NCBI GenBank assembly: GCA_045645205.1
Contig: JAZRIJ010000051.1
Location: forward strand, 1 to 49,136
From: RGIG1995 sp045645205
Lineage (GTDB): Bacteria; Bacillota; Clostridia; Oscillospirales; CAG-272
Length of the DNA: 49,136 bases
Direction of reading: 5' to 3'
Part shown: one piece after another, positions 16,162 to 24,355 of the stretch
How positions within the stretch are numbered: the first letter of the stretch is position 1
Layout: each line of letters opens with the position of its first letter
Translations under genes and position numbers: made by a program
Notes under the pieces: generated by a model
What the model was told of the DNA's origin: nothing
The model's input: only the letters and a program-made list of their open reading frames with translations
The model's database searches: none

Positions 16162-16383
16162 ATGAACGAATTAGATTCCACGACCCAAGCGTTACTTGTT
16201 TTTGTAGTTTTAATTGTAATTGCCTTTATACTTATAGGTTTTGTAAAATTTTATGTTGAATTTTCCCGTGAACTGCAGTATATAAACACCGAAATACGTC
16301 GAAATACAGGCAGGGCAAGAAAATACTGGAAAAGGCAAAAACGCAACCTTTTACTTTCGCTAATCCCTTTTATTAAGTTTTAA
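16162..16383 (+). CDS. Small single-pass membrane protein, 73 aa
   Basis: Unknown function. One hydrophobic helix at about residues 9-31 is followed by a strongly basic tail (RRNTGRARKYWKRQKR), which predicts an outside N-terminus and a cytoplasmic C-terminus. The ATG at 16162 is preferred; a GTG in frame at 16129 is possible because AGGAG at 16139 is far from the ATG. It follows the first signal peptidase by about 55 bases and so is probably in its operon. It could be an accessory subunit of that peptidase, but nothing in the sequence proves it. Confidence 0.6.
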   Translation: MNELDSTTQALLVFVVLIVIAFILIGFVKFYVEFSRELQYINTEIRRNTGRARKYWKRQKRNLLLSLIPFIKF

Positions 16384-16429
16384 TTCCTCATTATTGATTG
16401 ACGCTCCGGCTGCCTAGCCACCGGTCGGA

Positions 16430-16706
16430 CGGCAATCAAAAAATGTAAACATCTATTTAAAAATCTACGGAACAGCAGAAAGCTCTCATAATAAGTAAAA
16501 AATTTAATGGGATTTTTCGACTCGCCATAGAAGTAATCAAAAGGCATTAGTTTGAGATGGCTCGCTCAAAATGACCGAACAACGCTCGTCATATTAAGAG
16601 TGGGCATATTCCCATATTGTCATCCTGAGCGGAGAGGGTAACACCCTCGGAGTCGAAGGATCTCATAAAGTCTTTGCATTATTTAGTTTACATTTTTTGA
16701 TTGCCG
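16430..16706. repeat. Intergenic hairpin element A: 21-bp inverted repeat with inserted 235-bp loop
   Basis: 16430-16450 and 16686-16706 are perfect inverted copies beginning CGGCAATCAAAAAATG. The loop contains a second repeat type (TCATCCTGAGC...GTCGAAGGATCTC and GGATTTTTCGACTCGCC) that recurs inverted in element C. This fills the 390-base gap between the 73-aa gene and the second signal peptidase; no gene is seen in it. Confidence 0.8.
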
Positions 16707-16773
16707 AGAGGCAAGAGAGAAAAAACTTGTAATTTAATACACGAAAAGAATTTCCAAAAAAGGAGTTCAGCAA

Positions 16774-17289
16774 ATGAAAACAGCAAAAAAGATATGGAAT
16801 GTCATATCGACAATACTGGTTGTACTTGTGGTACTCTGCGCGGTGTTTCTTATGGGTTCGCGGCTGCTCGGTTACCGCGTATTTACCGTAATATCGGGAA
16901 GTATGGAGCCAAAATACAGTGTTGGCGACCTGATATATGTAAAGGACGTTGACGTAGACACTATTAAGGTGGGCGACCCTATTACATTTGTACTGAATGA
17001 AGACCTGGTAGTTGCGACTCACACTGTTGTTGAGATAGATGCCGAAAACAAGCATTTCTATACAAAGGGTGAAGCAAATGAGATTGCCGACTCAGCGCCG
17101 GTACATTTCAACAATGTTATAGGAGTACCGCAGTTTAGCATTCCGAAGCTTGGCTATGTGTCCGACTTTATTCAAAATCCGCCCGGAATGTACATAACCA
17201 TTGCGGCAATTTCAGTGTTTATATTACTTGCGTTTCTGCCCGATATGTTTGGCAGAAAAAAGCAAGAAGATGCTCATACAGAGCAGTAA
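16774..17289 (+). CDS. Second SipW-type signal peptidase I
   Basis: A 171-aa signal peptidase with AAAGGAG before its ATG. A membrane segment at about residues 8-30 is followed by SGSMEPKYSVGDL, which carries the catalytic Ser, and by VATHTVVEI, where His replaces the Lys of ordinary bacterial signal peptidases. A C-terminal membrane segment lies at about 138-160. This Ser-His form processes TasA/camelysin-type precursors in Bacillus, and the genes that follow encode such precursors. It is shorter than the first copy and lacks the coiled-coil tail. Two SipW paralogues in one cluster suggest separate substrate sets. Confidence 0.92.
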   Translation: MKTAKKIWNVISTILVVLVVLCAVFLMGSRLLGYRVFTVISGSMEPKYSVGDLIYVKDVDVDTIKVGDPITFVLNEDLVVATHTVVEIDAENKHFYTKGEANEIADSAPVHFNNVIGVPQFSIPKLGYVSDFIQNPPGMYITIAAISVFILLAFLPDMFGRKKQEDAHTEQ

Positions 17290-17391
17290 ATAACTTTGGT
17301 TTTAAATTTGTGCTTGTTGATTAGCTACAAAAATGGAATTCCTACAAGTATGAGTTTGGAATATAACTTTTGAAGAAAGGAGGACACAAAA

Positions 17392-18066
17392 ATGAAAATG
17401 ACAAAGAAAAAGGTATTGGTAGTTGCTCTTGCAATTTCACTTATTGCAATTGTATCTATGGGAACATTGGCTTGGTTCAATGCAAGTGATGATGTTACAA
17501 ACAAGTTTATGGTTACCGACTCTGAGTCTGATGCTGATGAAATATTCTCAGTTGATCTCTATGAAACAAAGGTGGATGAAAACGGTGATCCCGTTGTTCC
17601 TGCTGAGAAAACAGACGAGGGTAATACATATGATAATATCGCTCCCGGTGATATTCTTACCAAAAATCCCACTGTTGAGAATACTGGTAAGTATGATCAG
17701 TGGATCCGCGTTAACGTTACTCTGACCAACGCTGAAAATTGGGTAAGCGCACTGACCGCTTGCAACATCACTGATCTCGAAAGCATTTTCGTCGGTTATG
17801 ATGCAAACCTGTGGCAGAGCGAAGGTAACGATACCCCCGTTGTTGATGCAACCACTGATACTCTTACCTTTACCTACTACCTCAAGGATAAGCTGGAGCC
17901 TGCAGAAACCGCTACCCTCTTTACCGCTGTGAAGATTCCCGAGCAGTTTGATCAGGATTATATGGCTTATGTCAACGAGTTTGAAATGAAAATCGTTGCA
18001 GAAGCACTCCAGTATGACAACACCGGCGACAACGCCTATGACGCATTTGCTCAATATTGGGGCTAA
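17392..18066 (+). CDS. TasA/camelysin-like secreted protein with SipW-type signal
   Basis: A 224-aa acidic protein directly after the second signal peptidase, with AAAGGAGG before the ATG. The basic start and hydrophobic stretch end in MGTLAWFNAS, the SipW-substrate motif, with cleavage expected after the Ala. The mature part is Asp/Glu-rich with the NIAPGDILTKNPTVENTGKYDQWIRV strand pattern common to TasA-like beta-sandwich proteins. By analogy it could be the main fibre or matrix subunit of this cluster. No C-terminal anchor is visible. Confidence 0.85.
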   Translation: MKMTKKKVLVVALAISLIAIVSMGTLAWFNASDDVTNKFMVTDSESDADEIFSVDLYETKVDENGDPVVPAEKTDEGNTYDNIAPGDILTKNPTVENTGKYDQWIRVNVTLTNAENWVSALTACNITDLESIFVGYDANLWQSEGNDTPVVDATTDTLTFTYYLKDKLEPAETATLFTAVKIPEQFDQDYMAYVNEFEMKIVAEALQYDNTGDNAYDAFAQYWG

Positions 18067-18153
18067 TAACTCAATATGAGTTACGACACCAAATATTCGG
18101 TCAAATTGTACGCTATTAACACTTATATGATAATTCATAGGAGGTCATATAAA

Positions 18154-20931
18154 ATGACAAAAACTAAAAGCACAAAACGCGCATTGCTTTTGAGCATTCT
18201 TTCGCTCGTTATGTGTGTTTCTATGCTGATTGGCTCTACTTTTGCTTGGTTTACAGACAGTGTAACAAGCGAGGGTAACAAGATTCAAGCAGGTACTTTA
18301 AAGATTGACCTTGAACTGCTTGATAAAGAGGGCAATTGGAATTCTATTAAGGAATCAAAGACTCCCATTTTTAACTATGACAAATGGGAACCCGGTTATA
18401 CTGATGTAAAAATTCTCAAGGTTGAAAACGAGGGCACTCTCGCTCTTAAATGGTATGCAAAGTTCACTTCTCAAAATTCATTGAGCGATCTTGCAAATGT
18501 AATTGATGTATATGTAAAGCCCAGTACAAACGAGTTTGGTTATGCTACTGATCGTACTGACCTTTCTTCTTGGACAAATGTTGGTACTGTTGCTGACTTT
18601 GTAAATACTATCAGCACTACCACCAACGGCACGCTTCTTCCTAAGGATGCTGACGGAAACGGTGGTGTGGCTTATCTCGGCATTGCGCTGAAAATGCAGG
18701 AAACTGCAGGCAACGAGTATCAGGGCATGGATCTTGGCGGTTCTTTCGACATTCAGATCTTTGCTACTCAGTATACACATGAATTTGACAGTTTTGATAA
18801 TCAATACGATAAGGGGGCTTCTTGGACCGGTACTGTGAATACAGATTGGTACAATACCACCGATACCACTTTTGTTCTGACTTCTGCTGACGAGTTAGCA
18901 GGTTTTGCAAAATTGGTTAACAGCAGCACTGATACCTTTGAAGGTAAGACCGTAAAACTCGGTGCTAATATTGACTTTAACGATATTGCATGGACTCCTA
19001 TCGGTAGTAGCGCAAATGGATGGAACAGCAAGTTCAACGGTACATTTATTGGAACTGGTTATACCATTTATAATTTGTATGTAACTGGTACAAAAGGCGT
19101 TGGTCTGTTTGGTTATGTCGGTAGTTCCGCTCACATTGAGGGTGTTACAATTGACGGCGCTTATGTTGCGGGTAATGACTATGTAGGTGCTGTTATGGGT
19201 ACCGGATACTTGGCAGCAAACTGCCTGAAGAACTGTACCGTTAAGAATGCCGAGATCATTGCTATGCCTTATTTGATGGCTGACGGCGTAACCTACGACG
19301 GCGGTGCAAAGGCAGGCGCAGTAGCAGGCTATGCTCTCAATGGTAATATTTCTGGCAATAAGGCAATCAAATGCTCTGTCACCGCTTATCGTGACTTGGG
19401 CGGTATTGTTGGCATGGTTAGCGGTGAGAATCATGAGGTTACCGTTTCCGGTAACTCCGTTGACACCGTAAAACTGACTTATCTTGGCCTGAACGGTGCT
19501 GCTTATGCCGACAATAAGGTTAACGAAAACATGGGCAGCTTCGTCGGCCGTAAGAGCAATACTACCATTGCTGAAGATAATACCGAAGCCAATGTGACTC
19601 GCGAAACTGTTATTACTTATACGGTTGATGGTATTACATATAAGAAGGATGTTGATGATGGTGTTGTAACTTTGTTCAAGGTTACAGAGGATTATGAGAG
19701 TGACACCGTGAATGTTCCCGATAATGTTGCCACTATTGCTAACTATGCCTTCAAATACAATAGCAATGTAAAGATTGTTGTGCTGGGCAAGGGCGTAACT
19801 GAGCTTGGCCGCGGCTTCGACGAATCCTGTGTTGAGAAGGTTGTTTTGAACGAAGGTCTGACCACCATCAGTAGCCGCGCTTTCCGCAAAACCTATAACC
19901 TGCAGGAAGTTGTGTTCTCCTCCACTGTTACCACTGTGGCGGATAATGCATTCCAGTCTTCCGGCATTAAAAACATTGTGTTCCCTGTTAATGTTACCAG
20001 CATTGGCGATTCAGCTTTCACCGCTTCCACTGTTGAAGATGTTATCATAAAGGGTGATAACGTTGAGATTGCACACTATGCTTTCCGTGATTGCCCCAAT
20101 TTAACTAAGGTTGCCATTTTGTCTGACTCTGTTGTTTTGGGCGATGGTATGATCTTTACGAATTCACAGAATAATAATCAAAATCCTAACAACATCACTA
20201 TTTACTGTAATGAAACGGTGAAGAACACTATCGAGGCAAATGGAACTTTTAAGGGAACATATGTTACAACAACTGTAATTGATAATACTGCTGATTCTCT
20301 TGTAGAAGCTTTGGAAAATGGTGAAGATGTATTTTTCACAGGCGATGTGGAAATTAATCCTGCCAATATGAGCAATAGCTATGGTGCTACCGGTATTAAT
20401 GTAAAGAACGGTCAAACTATTGATGGTAACGGAAAAGTTCTTGATATTAAAGGGGCAAGCGGTACTTGGGACAGCGGTATTAACACAACTGGCGGTTTAA
20501 TTAAAAACTTGACTATCACCGGTTCCTTCCGTGGAATCTTCATTAACCACAACAGTACTCATAGCGAACCTGTTGTATTGGATAAAGTAACCATTGACGG
20601 TACCACATATACTGTTAGCTGTGACCAAGGTAAATATCAGACTTTGATTGCAACAAACTCCACCTTTAACGGCTGGACTAGTTATGCTGCAACCTTAGGT
20701 TCAGCAAGCTTTACCGAATGTAATTTTGGCGAGGGTAATGGCTACGCTTACTGCCGACCCTACTGTGAAACTACATTCACCAACTGCACTTTCGAGGAAA
20801 ATTATGTGGTTGATGCAACTCGCACATCTGGTATAGTATTTGAAAACTGTTACGTTGGCAATACTTTAATTACTGCTGAAAACATTGAAGAGTTGCTTGG
20901 GGTTAATCCTGCAAAGGTAACTATAAAATAG
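18154..20931 (+). CDS. Large SipW-exported protein: TasA-like head, beta-helix, BspA-type LRR, second beta-helix
   Basis: The ATG at 18154 follows AGGAGGTCATATAAA, giving 925 aa. SipW signal GSTFAWFTDS ends near residue 32. Residues to about 220 are a TasA/camelysin-like domain. Next comes a GLUG-like or beta-helical stretch (about 225-470), BspA-type leucine-rich repeats (about 500-690: repeated A-F-x-x-x-x-N/S-I-x-x-I/V-x-x units) and a right-handed beta-helix (about 700-905) with NCTF/ECNF turns. The head is nearly the same as that of the gene at 21295. Base use becomes more C-ending and GC-rich from about 19.0 to 20.1 kb, which suggests that the passenger was acquired separately. Probably an adhesive surface or fibre-tip protein. 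Confidence 0.87.
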   Translation: MTKTKSTKRALLLSILSLVMCVSMLIGSTFAWFTDSVTSEGNKIQAGTLKIDLELLDKEGNWNSIKESKTPIFNYDKWEPGYTDVKILKVENEGTLALKWYAKFTSQNSLSDLANVIDVYVKPSTNEFGYATDRTDLSSWTNVGTVADFVNTISTTTNGTLLPKDADGNGGVAYLGIALKMQETAGNEYQGMDLGGSFDIQIFATQYTHEFDSFDNQYDKGASWTGTVNTDWYNTTDTTFVLTSADELAGFAKLVNSSTDTFEGKTVKLGANIDFNDIAWTPIGSSANGWNSKFNGTFIGTGYTIYNLYVTGTKGVGLFGYVGSSAHIEGVTIDGAYVAGNDYVGAVMGTGYLAANCLKNCTVKNAEIIAMPYLMADGVTYDGGAKAGAVAGYALNGNISGNKAIKCSVTAYRDLGGIVGMVSGENHEVTVSGNSVDTVKLTYLGLNGAAYADNKVNENMGSFVGRKSNTTIAEDNTEANVTRETVITYTVDGITYKKDVDDGVVTLFKVTEDYESDTVNVPDNVATIANYAFKYNSNVKIVVLGKGVTELGRGFDESCVEKVVLNEGLTTISSRAFRKTYNLQEVVFSSTVTTVADNAFQSSGIKNIVFPVNVTSIGDSAFTASTVEDVIIKGDNVEIAHYAFRDCPNLTKVAILSDSVVLGDGMIFTNSQNNNQNPNNITIYCNETVKNTIEANGTFKGTYVTTTVIDNTADSLVEALENGEDVFFTGDVEINPANMSNSYGATGINVKNGQTIDGNGKVLDIKGASGTWDSGINTTGGLIKNLTITGSFRGIFINHNSTHSEPVVLDKVTIDGTTYTVSCDQGKYQTLIATNSTFNGWTSYAATLGSASFTECNFGEGNGYAYCRPYCETTFTNCTFEENYVVDATRTSGIVFENCYVGNTLITAENIEELLGVNPAKVTIK

Positions 20932-21009
20932 TTTCAGATGAAAATCTAATAAAATGATTGTCCTTGTCTTTGGTCATCAAAACGCTTCCCACTTCCAATA
21001 GGGAGTGGG

Positions 21010-21054
21010 CGGCAATCAAAGGGTACAATCAAGCATTGTATCTTTTGATTGCCG
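21010..21054. repeat. Intergenic hairpin element B: uninterrupted 45-base hairpin
   Basis: CGGCAATCAAA pairs with TTTGATTGCCG, and inside it TACAAT pairs with ATTGTA. It is the same stem as element A without an insert. A short hairpin (CCCACT...AGTGGG, 20988-21009) directly precedes it. It lies in the 363-base gap after the 925-aa gene and could terminate or stabilise mRNA, though no T-run follows. Confidence 0.75.
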
Positions 21055-21109
21055 TAAGAGATTAACAACTTTATGGTGAAAAAGCCAAAATGCAAAGGAG
21101 AAAAATATT

Positions 21110-21178
21110 ATGAAAATTGCACAATTGGCATTATGCACAACGGGGGGGGGTATAAACCCTTTAATTTGGTTGAAATAA
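21110..21178 (+). CDS. Possible 22-aa leader peptide with a G9 tract
   Basis: AAAGGAG is placed 8 bases before an ATG that opens a 22-codon frame (MKIAQLALCTTGGG...). Codons 11-14 are built on a run of nine G, after which the frame ends at 21178. Gain of one G would give a different C-terminus of 34 aa in total. It precedes the 448-aa gene by 116 bases. The ribosome site is good but the product is unknown; it could be a regulatory leader, a decayed gene start or chance. Confidence 0.35.
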   Translation: MKIAQLALCTTGGGINPLIWLK

Positions 21179-21294
21179 CCAAATATACTCCTAAAAGAAA
21201 CTATACAAAATAACTGTCTCCGATTTTGTGTTGGTATGGGTCGAAGACGGTTCCATGTTACATATCAACACATAATTAAATAAGGAGATTTAAA

Positions 21295-22641
21295 ATGACA
21301 AAAACGAAAAGCACAAAACGCGCTTTGTTGTTGAGCGTTCTTTCGCTTATTATGTGTGTATCTATGCTCGTTGGTTCGACATTTGCATGGTTTACAGACA
21401 GCGTAACAAGCGAAGGTAACAAGATTCAAGCAGGTACTTTAAAGATTGACCTTGAACTGCTTGATAAGGATACTGAAAAATGGAATTCAATCAAGGATTC
21501 TAAAGCTCCTATTTTCAACTATGATAAATGGGAACCCGGTTATACTGATGTAAAAATTCTCAAGGTCGAAAACGAGGGCAATCTTGCTCTTAAATGGTAT
21601 GCAAAATTCATTTCTCAAAATACATTGAGCGATCTTGCAGATGTAATTGATGTATATGTAAAGCCAAGCGAAACTGTACTTACATATCCTGCTGACCGTA
21701 ATCTTGACGGTTATACAAATGTAGGTACTGTTGCACAGTTTGTTAATACAATTGAGGAAACTACCTACGGCACTCTTCTTCCTAAGGATGCTGACGGCAA
21801 CGGCGGAGTAGCTTATCTCGGCATTGCGCTGAAAATGCAGGAAGAAGCCAACAACGATTATCAGGGTCTCACCCTCGGTGCATTCGATATTATGATCCTT
21901 GCGGCGCAGGACACTGTTGAAAGTGATAGTTTCAATAATCAGTACGATGCAGACGCAGAGTACGACAAGGTACAGTTGCCTGCAAAGAATGTTACCGTTA
22001 CTTCTGCAGAAGAATTTAAAGCAGCACTTTCAGTGGCCTCAACCGGAGAGCGAAAGGTGAACATTGATGCAACAGGTGTGACTGTTGAAATTACAGAGGA
22101 AATGGCAAATGGCACTGCTGCAGCTCTTGAAATACCGGCAGGCGTTACCATTAAGGGCGTAACCTTCGTTCCTACCCACAGAGGCGGCAACTACATTCTG
22201 ATGAACGCCGGTGCCGATGAGCAAGTAGTATTTGAAAATTGTAATTTTGCTGTTGACGGTAAAAATTTGGTGATTGGAAGCACTGCAGATGGTCCCGATT
22301 CTGTTATTTATAACATCTGCACTTTCACCGGTTCGGTGATTACCAATTTTGTTGATAACCCTGTCGGCGTTGCAGAGTTCAATGTATGCACATTCAAAAA
22401 GGCATCTTCCGGTATTGTTTCCAGAAGTTTTGTTGAAGGTATGGGCGGAACCCACAACTTTAACAACTGCACCTTTGACTACACCGGTGTAACCCAATCT
22501 TCAATGGGCGTTATTACCAGTGGCTGTGTGAACGTATATAGCGAATCCGAGTATTCTACCACCGTTGTTTTAAATGGCTGCACCCGCATCAACTGTGGTA
22601 CCCGTACTTACGGTCCCAACAGTTCTCTCATCGTTAAATAA
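21295..22641 (+). CDS. SipW-exported TasA-like protein with beta-helix passenger
   Basis: 448 aa, AAGGAG before the ATG. The first 220 residues match the 925-aa paralogue closely (roughly 80% by eye, including the SipW motif GSTFAWFTDS and the KLDxELL/DKWEPGYTDVKILKVENEG core) and the DNA is similarly close, so this is a recent duplication. From about residue 235 the sequence is unrelated to the paralogue's middle and forms a short right-handed beta-helix (NCNFAVDGKN, ICTFTGSVI, VCTFKKASS, NCTFDYTGV). It shows a constant export head with a replaceable passenger. Likely a surface or matrix component. Confidence 0.85.
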   Translation: MTKTKSTKRALLLSVLSLIMCVSMLVGSTFAWFTDSVTSEGNKIQAGTLKIDLELLDKDTEKWNSIKDSKAPIFNYDKWEPGYTDVKILKVENEGNLALKWYAKFISQNTLSDLADVIDVYVKPSETVLTYPADRNLDGYTNVGTVAQFVNTIEETTYGTLLPKDADGNGGVAYLGIALKMQEEANNDYQGLTLGAFDIMILAAQDTVESDSFNNQYDADAEYDKVQLPAKNVTVTSAEEFKAALSVASTGERKVNIDATGVTVEITEEMANGTAAALEIPAGVTIKGVTFVPTHRGGNYILMNAGADEQVVFENCNFAVDGKNLVIGSTADGPDSVIYNICTFTGSVITNFVDNPVGVAEFNVCTFKKASSGIVSRSFVEGMGGTHNFNNCTFDYTGVTQSSMGVITSGCVNVYSESEYSTTVVLNGCTRINCGTRTYGPNSSLIVK

Positions 22642-22667
22642 TATAATTTAATTTAATAAGTCCGACC

Positions 22668-22694
22668 TATCCTCTCCTCTGCTGAGGGGATAGG
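22668..22694. terminator. Short GC hairpin preceding element C
   Basis: CCTATCC pairs with GGATAGG around a CT-rich loop, 27 bases after the stop of the 448-aa gene. There is no clear T-run, so partial termination or mRNA end protection are both possible. Confidence 0.4.
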
Positions 22695-22968
22695 CGGCAA
22701 GCAAAGAATATAAACAAAAAATATGTTTGATTTTTAGAAAATGTATGAGATCCTTCGACTGCGGCGGCTTCACCGTCTCCGCTCAGGATGACGATCGTAG
22801 TTTGGTCATTTTGAGCGAGCCAACGCATACTGACGTTTTTTGCCAAACTTTACGGCGAGTCGAAAAATCCCATTAAATTTTTAGAAAATGTATGAGGTCC
22901 TTCGACTGCGACGGCTTCACCGCCTGCGCTCAGGATGACTTACAGATGTTTATATTTTTTGCTTGCCG
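22695..22968. repeat. Intergenic hairpin element C: 22-bp inverted repeat with 230-bp insert
   Basis: 22695-22716 and 22947-22968 are inverted copies with one mismatch, beginning CGGCAAGCAAA. The loop carries two copies of a TTTTTAGAAAATGTATGAG...CTTCGACTGCG...GCTCAGGATGAC unit; part of it is the inverse of the insert in element A. No gene is seen in this 385-base gap. Confidence 0.8.
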
Positions 22969-23026
22969 CAGCCGGCAAGAGTATTTGAAGAGTTATTATT
23001 TATAAATAAAAGAAGGAGGAAACGAC

Positions 23027-23596
23027 ATGATGGCAAAGATAAAGATTAGATTTGCGGTTATTGCAATAGCGGCGATAATTGTTACGCTTATCACCCAAGG
23101 CACGCTTGCTTTTTACTCAACCGTAGGCAAGGCAACCAATGTTGTAACCTCCGGTAATATCCAATTTATTATCCACGAGAAGACCGATCAGGGAACAGAG
23201 TTTCCCAAAGAGGGTGTTTATATTGTTCCCGGTGATATAGTGAGTAAGCAGGTCAGCATAGAAAGCGACTGCAACCATCCTTTCTATCTTCGTGTCAAGA
23301 TAGTTTACGGCGTAAATTCTCAAGAACTGTCCGCCGAGGACTGCTTCAAGCTTAACATAAACGAGGAATACTGGCAATACCACGAAGGTTGGTATTACTA
23401 CAAGGGAATCGTTGAGCCCGGTGAGACTACGCCAAACGTATTTTCGCACGTTGAGATAGTAGGCTCGAAGGTGGACAACAGCTATATCGGCAAGACACTT
23501 ACGCTGTCGGTAGTTGCTCACGCCGTACAGAGCGAAAACAATCCCATACATGACAACAACACTTATACTGCTTCGGGATGGCCGGCGGAGAAGTGA
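23027..23596 (+). CDS. Small SipW-type secreted protein, camelysin-like
   Basis: 189 aa with GAAGGAGGAAACG before tandem ATGs at 23027 and 23030; either may be used. The signal ends in QGTLAFYSTVG, a SipW-substrate motif with Phe-Tyr in place of Trp-Phe. The mature protein shows a TasA-like opening (SGNIQFIIHEKT) and a beta-rich body with VPGDIVSKQVSIESDCNHPFYLRVKI. Two cysteines (SDCNH and EDCFK) could pair. It starts the last sub-block of the operon, after element C. Exact role unknown. Confidence 0.8.
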   Translation: MMAKIKIRFAVIAIAAIIVTLITQGTLAFYSTVGKATNVVTSGNIQFIIHEKTDQGTEFPKEGVYIVPGDIVSKQVSIESDCNHPFYLRVKIVYGVNSQELSAEDCFKLNINEEYWQYHEGWYYYKGIVEPGETTPNVFSHVEIVGSKVDNSYIGKTLTLSVVAHAVQSENNPIHDNNTYTASGWPAEK

Positions 23597-23658
23597 AATC
23601 TGCCGCGTGAAAGGCGGCAGATGAAGAATATATTTGATGAAACAGAGGGGGAGATAAT

Positions 23659-24321
23659 TTGAAAAAAATTGTATATTTGCTGACAGTTTTGATTATAGTT
23701 TTGTCTACTCTGTTGACAGCACATGCTGCGGAGGGGAATGTAACTTATGACGGGAATGCAAAAAGAATAGTTTTTGCGCCGGGAAGTCAATATTCGCCTA
23801 CCGATCTTTTTCCCGATTTTAAGGACGTTATGCCGGGCGACAGTCTGACTCAAAAGATAACAGTCAGAAATGCGGCGGCAAATGACGTTAAGGTGAAAAT
23901 ATATATTCGCTCTCTCGGTGCTCACGAAAACTCCGTTGACTTTCTTTCACAGTTAAAGTTAAGAGTGAAAAAAAGCGAAGACAACGAGATGGCATATATG
24001 TTTGATGCAAATGCAAGCGAGACGGCACAGCTTACAGATTGGGTATGTCTTGGCACTCTCTACTCCGGGGGAACGGTTAATTTGGATGTTATTCTTGATG
24101 TACCCGTTGAGCTTGACAACACTTTTAAGCAGTATATAGGATTTCTTGACTGGGAATTTATGATAGAAGAGTTTCCCGTCGAGGATACAGACCCACAGCC
24201 TCCGCAGACTGGGGACGATAGCAATATGGGAATTTGGATATTTGTTATGATATGCTCGGTTGGTTTGATGTTAATTCTCATATTCTGTCGGAAGAAAGAT
24301 AAAAAGGACGAAAAAAACTAA
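23659..24321 (+). CDS. Wall-anchored surface protein with LPXTG-like PPQTG motif
   Basis: 220 aa starting at TTG with GGGGGAG upstream. It has an ordinary signal peptide (cleavage near AHA-AEG, residues 22-24), unlike its SipW-type neighbours, a beta-rich body with VMPGDSLTQKITVRN, then PQPPQTGDD at about 185-193, a hydrophobic helix and a KKDKKDEKN tail. That is the layout of a sortase substrate with a variant motif. It may be the wall anchor for the fibre proteins encoded around it. No sortase gene is in the window, so a sortase elsewhere would be needed. Confidence 0.8.
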   Translation: MKKIVYLLTVLIIVLSTLLTAHAAEGNVTYDGNAKRIVFAPGSQYSPTDLFPDFKDVMPGDSLTQKITVRNAAANDVKVKIYIRSLGAHENSVDFLSQLKLRVKKSEDNEMAYMFDANASETAQLTDWVCLGTLYSGGTVNLDVILDVPVELDNTFKQYIGFLDWEFMIEEFPVEDTDPQPPQTGDDSNMGIWIFVMICSVGLMLILIFCRKKDKKDEKN

Positions 24322-24355
24322 GAAATCGCGCAGTGTTAACCAAGGGGGGAAAAGC

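Noticed and set aside
16430..22968. Elements A, B and C as integron-type attC cassettes served by the tyrosine recombinase
   Set aside because: They lack the paired R/L box layout and extrahelical bases of attC sites, share no sequence with the 82-bp arms, and the recombinase lacks an obvious IntI-specific insert.
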